Source: Anaerolineae bacterium
GTDB taxonomy: Bacteria > Chloroflexota > Anaerolineae > Aggregatilineales > Phototrophicaceae
Direction of reading: 5' to 3'
NCBI GenBank assembly: GCA_028284565.1
Contig: JANQRM010000110.1
Span: forward strand, 1 to 5,649
DNA: 5,649 nucleotides
Below are positions 1 to 4,969 of the stretch, piece by piece (position 1 is the first letter of the stretch; each line of letters starts with the position of its first letter). The position numbers were made by a program, and so were the translations under genes. Below the pieces are notes generated by a model. That model was not told where the DNA came from. It ran no database searches and saw only the letters and a program-made list of their open reading frames with translations.

Positions 1-187
1 GAGTGGGTCACCTAGCACTTCGGTTTGTTTCGGTTTGGGGAAAAGCGAATCCAAATCTTGGTTGTTTCCCGTCTCGCTCACGGTCTCCGCCCTTAAAAAT
101 TGCCTTGAGATGTCCCCTTAAGTGTCGCTTATTCCAGCCTAATTTGCAACCTTAACTCTTCTCCGAACTCCCAACTTCATAGATTCC
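1..187. other. Upstream stretch without a recognisable gene
   Basis: No convincing coding region is visible on either strand. One plus-strand frame stays open from the window edge to about 150, but its translation is rich in Arg, Pro and Ser and resembles no family I know. The stretch contains a nested inverted repeat at 38-70, a small hairpin CCGT/ACGG at 69-83 and a ten-base-spaced repeat of CGGTTTG at 21-27 and 31-37. It is probably intergenic; the tail of an upstream gene cannot be excluded. Confidence 0.4.
38..70. repeat. Nested inverted repeat in the upstream region
   Basis: GGGAAA at 38-43 pairs with TTTCCC at 65-70, and inside it CCAA at 51-54 pairs with TTGG at 58-61 around a three-base loop, leaving an asymmetric internal loop. 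No T-run follows on either strand as expected of an intrinsic terminator. It could be the end of an upstream transcript or a structured leader element; the stems are short and chance is possible. Confidence 0.3.
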
Positions 188-196
188 TGCTATGAT
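188..196 (+). promoter_or_regulatory. Candidate extended -10 promoter for the bactofilin-like operon
   Basis: The string TGCTATGAT contains a TG-n extension followed by TATGAT, which matches the bacterial -10 consensus at five of six bases. Transcription would begin near 203, leaving a leader of about 50 bases that holds the ribosome site at 235-244. No good -35 hexamer lies 16-18 bases upstream, which is tolerated for extended -10 promoters. It overlaps the alternative ATG at 192, so that ATG would not be in the mRNA. Sequence match only. Confidence 0.4.
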
Positions 197-234
197 TATC
201 CCCGATGCCGATTGGCGTGACATCCCGTTTTCTT

Positions 235-244
235 GGAGGAAAGG
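235..244 (+). promoter_or_regulatory. Ribosome binding site that decides the start of the bactofilin-like gene
   Basis: The purine run GGAGGAAAGG contains a perfect GGAGG core about 12 bases before the ATG at 252, with a further AAAGG closer in. The ATG at 192 has no such element. Together with the signal peptide beginning exactly at the 252 methionine, this selects the shorter product. Confidence 0.75.
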
Positions 245-251
245 CAAATCC

Positions 252-1769
252 ATGCGGGGCAAGTGGTGGTTGGTCTTGTTCATACTTTGCATCAGCGCAC
301 TCGTGACAGGGGTTGCTTCAGCGCGTGACATTTTACAGGGCGACTCGTGTACGGTTGAAGCTGACGAAATCATACAAGGGAATGTCTTTGTCTTATGCCG
401 AGAACTCTTGGTTGAAGGTGAAATTCAAGGCAATCTCATCGGCATTGCCATCCAAGCGCAGATTTACGGTGAAGTTCAAGGCAATCTCTATCTGGTGTCA
501 GCCCAACTCGAACTCGCTGGGGCTGTGGAACGGGATGTGTATTTCGCAGGGGCAACACTCGATGTTCTCCCTATTCAAAATCCTGATGACGAATCCGACG
601 AATCCATAAGCCCCATTAACGGACATCTCATCAATGCGACTCTATCCACCACCCTGCACGAAGGCACACACGTTCCCGGCACTATTATCGACGTGGGCTA
701 CCAATTGGTACTTAATGGAGGGGTCGATGGCGAAATCAGCTTTTGGGGGTCGGCATTGGTCATCAATGGGCGGGTGGACGATGATATTTATGCCACCGTT
801 GGCAATCCTTCATCCGATGGCTCACAGATTGAAACCTTACTACTCCCTCTTAATCTCAATGTGAATCTTTTACGTCCCGGTCTGACTGTCCGCGAAGACG
901 CGATTATCACTGGACAACTCGACTATACAGGACCCGCAGAAGGGGATATTCAAGGCAACCTCACATTCAATCCCATCTACACCTCCTCTGACCCGATTAT
1001 CATCCCCATCCCCACGGAAGAAGCAGGTTTTTCCTCTTATATCTCGCAAGTCTGGCGTGAAATCACGACCCTATTTGTGATTGGCGCGATCGGCTTAATC
1101 TTCTCGTCACCGCGCGTCTATACGGGTTCCATGCAAAATTTGCAAATTCGTCCTGTCTCCAGCTTTGTTGTAGGAATGCTGGGCTTTTTGGTCGCCTTCC
1201 CGATTACGCTGATTATCGTATTGCTCAGTGGCTTGATTTTGTTCATCCTCGCCTTTTTGGGCTTAGATGGTTTGTTGGTCGCCACCTTGATGATTCTCGG
1301 AACCTTAATTGTAGGTGGTGTGGGCTTATTCTTCTTTATCGCTATCTATGTGAGCCGAATTATGGTCTGTTTGGCGGCGGGGAAAGTCCTCCTACGACTA
1401 ACCTTCTTCCGCAATGGGAACCCAGTAAGTCCTTATTTGTCACTCTTGGTCGGTGTGGTCTTTTTGGCATTTCTGGCAACATTGCCCGTGGTCGGCTTAC
1501 TCATCAATGCGACCTTCTTATTTTTGGGTTTGGGGACAATTATGAATGGGATTTTGGAATATGCTCAACGCATTCGCCAATCCGACTATGAAGAATGGAT
1601 ACTTAGTACCGCGTCCAACCCACCACCGGAAGATACGATTTATGTGCGTGCCAATGATCCCAAAGCCTTGATGGGCGCAAATCAGGGACATTTCCTCCCA
1701 CCGGGGATGACAAATTTGCCAGCCGGTTTTGATATGTCCTTTTTTGGGGAAGATGAAGAAGAGGGTTAA
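252..1769 (+). CDS. Secreted bactofilin-like (polymer-forming) beta-helix protein with C-terminal multi-pass membrane domain
   Basis: A 505-residue envelope protein. Residues 1-24 form a classical signal peptide: Arg/Lys start, hydrophobic core, Ala-Ser-Ala before the likely cut. Residues about 30-110 carry at least four copies of a 17-residue repeat with a Gln-Gly-Asn-hydrophobic core, starting near residues 41, 58, 75 and 92; related segments follow to about 245. This pattern is typical of the bactofilin/polymer-forming right-handed beta-helix. A linker leads to hydrophobic segments at about 271-288, 304-338, 341-368 and 396-433, then a polar acidic tail ending in an Asp/Glu run. An in-frame ATG at 192 would add 20 residues, but it lies inside a likely -10 box, has no ribosome site and would bury the signal peptide; the ATG at 252 follows a strong ribosome site. 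Classical bactofilins are cytoplasmic, whereas this repeat domain should be outside the membrane. A scaffold or envelope role is inferred; the exact function is unknown. First gene of a three-gene operon. Confidence 0.8.
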   Translation: MRGKWWLVLFILCISALVTGVASARDILQGDSCTVEADEIIQGNVFVLCRELLVEGEIQGNLIGIAIQAQIYGEVQGNLYLVSAQLELAGAVERDVYFAGATLDVLPIQNPDDESDESISPINGHLINATLSTTLHEGTHVPGTIIDVGYQLVLNGGVDGEISFWGSALVINGRVDDDIYATVGNPSSDGSQIETLLLPLNLNVNLLRPGLTVREDAIITGQLDYTGPAEGDIQGNLTFNPIYTSSDPIIIPIPTEEAGFSSYISQVWREITTLFVIGAIGLIFSSPRVYTGSMQNLQIRPVSSFVVGMLGFLVAFPITLIIVLLSGLILFILAFLGLDGLLVATLMILGTLIVGGVGLFFFIAIYVSRIMVCLAAGKVLLRLTFFRNGNPVSPYLSLLVGVVFLAFLATLPVVGLLINATFLFLGLGTIMNGILEYAQRIRQSDYEEWILSTASNPPPEDTIYVRANDPKALMGANQGHFLPPGMTNLPAGFDMSFFGEDEEEG

Positions 1770-2483
1770 ATGGAAAAAATAACAGACAACGTCTATGGCG
1801 TTCTCACGAAGATGAAATACCTCAATTACTATGTCATCGTCCATGGCGATGTCCTCTCCGTCGTCGATATTGGTGTGTCGAATGGGGATGTCGATACCCT
1901 AGAAAAATCGTTGCAAGCACATAATTGGTCACTCGAACAGGTCAAGCACATCCTCATCACACACGCTCACCCCGACCACATCGGCGGATTGTTAGAACTC
2001 CAACGTCGGACACAAGCCCATACCTATGTTCACCGTCTGGATGCCCCTGTCATTCGTGGTGAAAAGGTGGGACCCGTTGCTAATCCTGACGAACTGGGCT
2101 TTATAGGGCGATTAATCCTGCGGATGGTTCGCAACCAAACCCCACCACCACCCGCACGAGTCGATACTGATTTGAATGGGGATGAAACTCTCAATCAGGT
2201 GCTCCCCGGACTGCAAGTCGTGCATCTACCCGGACACAGCTATGGTCATTGTGGCTTCTGGATTCCAGAGTCATGCTTACTCTTTGGTGGCGACGCGATG
2301 ATGCGTTATTTGGGTTCACTTCGGATGCCTCTCCGCGCGCCCTCGCCAGATTGGCAAGCGGTCAAAGAGTCCATTCGCAAAGTTGCTGAGTTGAACGTGG
2401 ATATACTTTGCTTGGGACATGGTGCGCCGATGATTGGCAATGCTCATGCTGACATTCAACAATTGGCGAACCAACTGTCGTGA
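1770..2483 (+). CDS. Metallo-beta-lactamase-fold hydrolase
   Basis: A 237-residue soluble, probably cytoplasmic protein of the MBL superfamily (glyoxalase II-like). The full metal-site set is visible: Thr-His-Ala-His-Pro-Asp-His-Ile-Gly-Gly at 64-73 (ligands H65, H67, D69, H70), H156 in a Pro-Gly-His-Ser loop, D175 in Gly-Gly-Asp, and H217 in Gly-His-Gly. D33 sits in the usual early Val-Val-Asp-Ile-Gly strand. A dinuclear, probably zinc, active site is therefore expected, and the enzyme looks intact. Length is normal for stand-alone family members. A proline-rich stretch at 124-130 lies in the variable loop region between core motifs. The ATG begins on the base after the preceding TAA, with AGAGGG at 1760-1765 as ribosome site inside the upstream gene; its stop overlaps the next gene. 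Substrate cannot be told: thioester, lactone, phosphodiester and other esters are all used in this superfamily. Confidence 0.88.
   Translation: MEKITDNVYGVLTKMKYLNYYVIVHGDVLSVVDIGVSNGDVDTLEKSLQAHNWSLEQVKHILITHAHPDHIGGLLELQRRTQAHTYVHRLDAPVIRGEKVGPVANPDELGFIGRLILRMVRNQTPPPPARVDTDLNGDETLNQVLPGLQVVHLPGHSYGHCGFWIPESCLLFGGDAMMRYLGSLRMPLRAPSPDWQAVKESIRKVAELNVDILCLGHGAPMIGNAHADIQQLANQLS
2480..2483 (+). promoter_or_regulatory. GTGA stop-start overlap (translational coupling)
   Basis: The GTG start of the glycosyltransferase and the TGA stop of the hydrolase share bases. The preceding sequence has no purine-rich ribosome site, so reinitiation by the ribosome finishing the hydrolase is the simplest explanation. 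Confidence 0.6.
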
Positions 2484-3673
2484 CGACGATTCTCCTCATT
2501 TCGCGTTGTCCACCCTATCCCCTCCATCTGGGAGACCGCCTCATCATTGGCAATTTCGCGCGAGAATTCGCCAAGCGGGGACATACCGTCGATTTGATCG
2601 CCTATGCCAACCAAACATCCGACGCTGAGGAGCAACACCACTATCAAGCCCACTTCCGTCATATCAACTTAATAACCGAACCACCGCGCACCGCTTGGGA
2701 TTACGCGCAACGGATACTTGTGCCATCTAGACGATTCCCCACACAAGCGAATGATAGCTGGTCGCCAGAGATGTGGAGGACGATAGAACAACATCTGGCA
2801 GACAATCAATATGATGTGGTGCATGTTTTTGGGGGAATTCAAGTCTATGAGTTTTATCACCTGCTGAAACAACATCCCAATGTCATCACACCGTATGAAT
2901 CTTATAGCCTCTATCTTAAACGGGTGATTCAAAAGCAGGGTGGTGTGATGAATCGTCTCAATCAACGTATTGCTCAACAATTCGAGCAGTGGATGTTCAC
3001 GCCCTATCAACGAGTCGTCGTGTTGGCACAACCGGATAAAGACGAACTTCTTGCCACTCAACCCCATTTGAATGTGGAAGTCATTCCTAATGGCATTGAA
3101 TTAGACCGCTTCCCTTTTGCAGATACTCAGCGCGACCCAGCGACCCTGCTTTTCGTCGGCAACTATGACTATGCGCCCAATGTTGATGCGGGAGAACAAC
3201 TCATTCATCACATCTTTCCACAGGTGCAACACCAAATTCCCACAGCAAAGTTACAACTCGTGGGCAATGCGCCACCAATTCAATGGCAACAACTGAATAA
3301 TCCATCCATCGAAGTCACTGGACGAGTCGAAAGTGTCTATCCTTATCTGGCAAAAGGGACGGTCTTTGTGTGTCCTTTGCGCTTTGGAGCAGGTTTAAAA
3401 AACAAGGTGCTTGAGGCAATGGCTGTCGGGATACCGATTGTTGCGACCCCGCTTAGTGTCGATGGAATCGACGTTAAGCCCGACATCTCTGCTGTTGTGA
3501 GCGACAATGATCAACTAGCAGAGGCGACAATCACACTCTTAAAAGACTACAAACAACAAATCCAACTGGCACATAATGCTCGACAAACCATTGAACAGCA
3601 CTATACATGGACATCTGCCGCCCAAAAATACGAAAATCTCTATCAATCTATCAATTTTCAAACCTTGTCTTAA
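2480..3673 (+). CDS. GT4-type glycosyltransferase (GT-B fold)
   Basis: A 397-residue retaining-type sugar transferase, probably moving a nucleotide-activated sugar onto a lipid or glycan acceptor at the inner membrane face. The N-terminal half opens with a hydrophobic strand, a Pro-Pro-Tyr-Pro loop and Gly-Asp-Arg at 18-20, like acceptor-side domains of GT4 enzymes. The C-terminal half starts with Leu-Phe-Val-Gly-Asn-Tyr at 224-229 and holds the donor-site segment Phe-Gly-Ala-Gly-Leu-Lys-Asn-Lys at 302-309, followed by Glu-Ala-Met-Ala with E312. The first Glu of the common E-x7-E motif would be residue 304, which is Ala; the related group with Asn-Lys-Val-Leu-Glu often lacks it. The start is GTG, overlapping the hydrolase stop as GTGA with no clear ribosome site, so translation is probably coupled. 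The protein begins right at the first family strand, supporting this start. Closest type by motif: Stp1/exopolysaccharide-associated transferases. Donor and acceptor are unknown. Confidence 0.88.
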   Translation: MTTILLISRCPPYPLHLGDRLIIGNFAREFAKRGHTVDLIAYANQTSDAEEQHHYQAHFRHINLITEPPRTAWDYAQRILVPSRRFPTQANDSWSPEMWRTIEQHLADNQYDVVHVFGGIQVYEFYHLLKQHPNVITPYESYSLYLKRVIQKQGGVMNRLNQRIAQQFEQWMFTPYQRVVVLAQPDKDELLATQPHLNVEVIPNGIELDRFPFADTQRDPATLLFVGNYDYAPNVDAGEQLIHHIFPQVQHQIPTAKLQLVGNAPPIQWQQLNNPSIEVTGRVESVYPYLAKGTVFVCPLRFGAGLKNKVLEAMAVGIPIVATPLSVDGIDVKPDISAVVSDNDQLAEATITLLKDYKQQIQLAHNARQTIEQHYTWTSAAQKYENLYQSINFQTLS

Positions 3674-3692
3674 GGTTCAATAATATTGAACC
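3674..3692. repeat. Perfect 9-1-9 inverted repeat directly after the glycosyltransferase stop
   Basis: GGTTCAATAATATTGAACC begins at the base after the TAA stop: arms GGTTCAATA and TATTGAACC around a single A. As RNA it folds into a 7-8 base-pair stem with a 3-5 base loop. No T-run follows, so it is not a standard intrinsic terminator. It may stabilise the 3' end of the operon mRNA, act as a weak terminator, or bind a dimeric regulator of the next gene. The stem is AT-rich. Confidence 0.55.
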
Positions 3693-3700
3693 AATGCTAT

Positions 3701-3720
3701 TCTTGAAGTAATTATCAAGA
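3701..3720. repeat. Second inverted repeat (TCTTGA/TCAAGA) in the same gap
   Basis: TCTTGA at 3701-3706 is matched by TCAAGA at 3715-3720 around an eight-base AT-rich spacer. It lies between the 3674 palindrome and the STAS-like gene, where a promoter would be expected. TATTAA at 3729-3734 is a weak -10-like match nearby, but I cannot place a convincing promoter. Operator or chance. Confidence 0.3.
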
Positions 3721-3738
3721 TGCTAATGTATTAATTGC

Positions 3739-3743
3739 AGGGA
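3739..3743 (+). promoter_or_regulatory. Ribosome binding site choosing ATG 3753 over TTG 3735
   Basis: AGGGA ends nine bases before the ATG at 3753. The upstream TTG has only AT-rich sequence before it, so the shorter reading is preferred. Confidence 0.55.
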
Positions 3744-3752
3744 TTGGGAATT

Positions 3753-4169
3753 ATGCCAGTAACAGTCGAATGGGATAATGAGGAAAAGACTGTCATTCGT
3801 TTTGATTATGATGGGGCATACACATGGGAAGATGTTTATAACGCAATGGACAAGAGCAACAAGATGATGGAAACAGTGGAACATTCCGTGGCTCACATCA
3901 TTGATGTGCGTAAAGCCGGATCCGTTCCCCCAAACGCACTGTCTCATGCGCGACGCATTGAAGCCAAGACGCATCCGAGAAGGTCCTATCATGTCACCGT
4001 TGGAGCCAACACCTTTGTGCGTGTCATGTTCAATACCTTTACCAAGTTAAAAATGTCCGTTTCTGCAGAGCGTGGTCTCAATTATTTCACCAGCTCGATA
4101 GACGAGGCCCGCGCTTGGATTGCGGAACAACAAGCGCAGACGGAAACTAAAGAAACATCTTCATCATAA
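3753..4169 (+). CDS. Small STAS/SpoIIAA-like protein
   Basis: A 138-residue soluble protein with no signal peptide or membrane segment. It alternates strand and helix: strands near 3-7 and 13-19, a Thr-Trp-Glu-Asp helix start at 24-27 running to about 42, a hydrophobic strand ending in Ile-Ile-Asp at 49-51, a Pro-Pro-Asn-Ala loop at 59-62, a helix, another strand near 80-86 and a last helix rich in Ala and Glu. This order resembles SpoIIAA-like/STAS-fold proteins common in Anaerolineae, where they are mostly uncharacterised. The phosphorylatable Asp-Ser-Ser-Gly motif of classical anti-sigma antagonists is absent, so partner switching should not be assumed. The ATG at 3753 has AGGGA at 3739-3743 nine bases ahead; a TTG at 3735 would add six residues and put that site inside the gene. 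The gaps of 79 bases on both sides suggest its own transcript. Function unknown. Confidence 0.7.
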   Translation: MPVTVEWDNEEKTVIRFDYDGAYTWEDVYNAMDKSNKMMETVEHSVAHIIDVRKAGSVPPNALSHARRIEAKTHPRRSYHVTVGANTFVRVMFNTFTKLKMSVSAERGLNYFTSSIDEARAWIAEQQAQTETKETSSS

Positions 4170-4193
4170 CCACCGCCTCTTTGACACAAGCAG

Positions 4194-4222
4194 ATGACTC
4201 ATTCATCAAAAATGGGTACACT
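4194..4222 (+). promoter_or_regulatory. Candidate promoter for the TIR/deacetylase pair
   Basis: ATGACT at 4194-4199 and TACACT at 4217-4222 each match the -35 and -10 consensus at four of six bases with an ideal 17-base spacer. A transcript would start near 4229, leaving a short leader with the ribosome site. A perfect TTGACA lies at 4181-4186, but the best -10 seventeen bases on is only CATCAA. Either is weak evidence; the location in a 79-base gap is what favours a promoter here. Confidence 0.3.
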
Positions 4223-4235
4223 CTGCAAAAAGTCA

Positions 4236-4241
4236 GAGAGG
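4236..4241 (+). promoter_or_regulatory. Ribosome binding site supporting the GTG start of the TIR gene
   Basis: GAGAGG ends seven bases before GTG at 4249, which is good spacing for a non-ATG start. The next in-frame ATG is at residue 36 and would remove much of the N-terminal domain. Confidence 0.6.
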
Positions 4242-4248
4242 CAACACC

Positions 4249-4953
4249 GTGTTCAACCCCCTCGAAAATAAACCACCTGAAGGGCAACTCGCTCGTGTCC
4301 ATGAACTGGCACGAGATTTAGCGTATGGTGCAGTGGATGGCAAGTGGGGAACCATGTTCAGCAGTCGAGGCTCCCGCATTGATGCGACATGGGGATTTAT
4401 TGGTCCGCTGAACGCCAAATGGGAACAAACCTTTCCACCGATTTCGTTGATGGTCTCTTTGGGTTATATGGAACGCATCGACAACATCCAACACATCCTC
4501 ACGGAAAAAGCCTTTGCTCTGCTCGAACAACCACCATCGGCTCCCAAAGTCTTCATCTCCTATCGCCGACAAGACAGCAGTCCCTTCGCACTGCTGATTG
4601 AAGCCCGCCTCCGCATGACAGGCAATGCCATCCCTTTTGTGGATAAAGCGATTACGCCCGGTGAAAAATGGCATGACTTCCTCGAAGAGCAGGTGAAAGA
4701 TGCCGATTATTTTGTCCTACTTGTGGGACCAACCACGCTCGATTCCAAGCACGTCCGCGAAGAAATCTCATGGGCAGAGATGTATGGCTGTCGCATTGTC
4801 TCCATTTGGCAACCTGATGTTGATCGTAGCTCTGCCAATCGCCCCGCCGTGTTGGATGTTCATCAAGCCATCACCGTCCGTACCGAAAGTGCAGAAGGGT
4901 ACGAAGTCGCGGTCAGCCAACTCCTGAATGCGATGGGATACGCCACCTATTAA
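4249..4953 (+). CDS. TIR-domain protein with N-terminal winged-helix-like domain
   Basis: A 234-residue soluble protein in two parts. Residues about 10-95 are largely helical and end in a segment (about 62-94) reading like a winged helix: a hydrophobic helix, Leu-Gly-Tyr-Met-Glu-Arg-Ile, then Leu-Thr-Glu-Lys followed by a helix, the usual wing and last helix of such folds. Residues 100-234 are a TIR domain: Lys-Val-Phe-Ile-Ser-Tyr-Arg-Arg at 100-107 with Asp109, a strand with Pro-Phe-Val-Asp before Ile-Thr-Pro-Gly, the strand Tyr-Phe-Val-Leu-Leu-Val-Gly near 151-157, and Val-Arg-Glu-Glu-Ile-Ser-Trp-Ala at 169-176. E172 aligns by eye with the catalytic Glu of NAD-cleaving TIRs such as SARM1, so the domain could be an NADase or make an NAD-derived signal. 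Bacterial TIRs often serve antiphage defence, but no partner such as ThsA or a SIR2, SLOG or pAgo gene is seen. The DNA-binding role of the front domain is inferred. Followed by a deacetylase gene after 16 bases. Confidence 0.85.
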   Translation: MFNPLENKPPEGQLARVHELARDLAYGAVDGKWGTMFSSRGSRIDATWGFIGPLNAKWEQTFPPISLMVSLGYMERIDNIQHILTEKAFALLEQPPSAPKVFISYRRQDSSPFALLIEARLRMTGNAIPFVDKAITPGEKWHDFLEEQVKDADYFVLLVGPTTLDSKHVREEISWAEMYGCRIVSIWQPDVDRSSANRPAVLDVHQAITVRTESAEGYEVAVSQLLNAMGYATY

Positions 4954-4958
4954 CTAAA

Positions 4959-4963
4959 AAGGA
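4959..4963 (+). promoter_or_regulatory. Ribosome binding site of the deacetylase gene
   Basis: AAGGA sits six bases before the ATG at 4970, in the 16-base gap after the TIR stop. The gap has no room for a separate promoter and terminator, supporting cotranscription. Confidence 0.55.
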
Positions 4964-4969
4964 CATTTG

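Noticed and set aside
61..75. Minus strand reads GGGAAACAACC, a string also found in bacterial 23S rRNA.
   Set aside because: Only about eleven bases agree; flanking bases do not match the conserved rRNA helices, so this is chance.
192..251. N-terminal 20-residue extension of the bactofilin-like protein from ATG 192.
   Set aside because: No ribosome site, overlap with a likely -10 box, and it would precede a complete signal peptide.
1518..1844. Minus-strand open frame of 108 codons.
   Set aside because: Antisense to the strongly supported membrane domain and hydrolase start; composition is rich in His, Ile and Trp and matches no family.
1770..2483. Naming the MBL protein as glyoxalase II or a quorum-quenching lactonase.
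   Set aside because: Metal ligands are shared across the superfamily and no substrate-specific signature could be recognised.
2669..3067. Minus-strand open frame of 132 codons.
   Set aside because: Lies wholly opposite the glycosyltransferase; no recognisable motif.
4181..4209. Perfect TTGACA -35 with CATCAA seventeen bases on.
   Set aside because: The -10 half matches at only three of six positions, so the alternative pair at 4194-4222 was listed instead, with low confidence.
4318..4674. Minus-strand open frame of 118 codons across the TIR gene.
   Set aside because: Antisense to a gene with clear domain motifs; no ribosome site or family resemblance seen.
4249..4953. Identification of the TIR gene as Thoeris ThsB.
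   Set aside because: No ThsA-like NAD-binding effector is in the window, and the N-terminal domain is unlike simple ThsB proteins.
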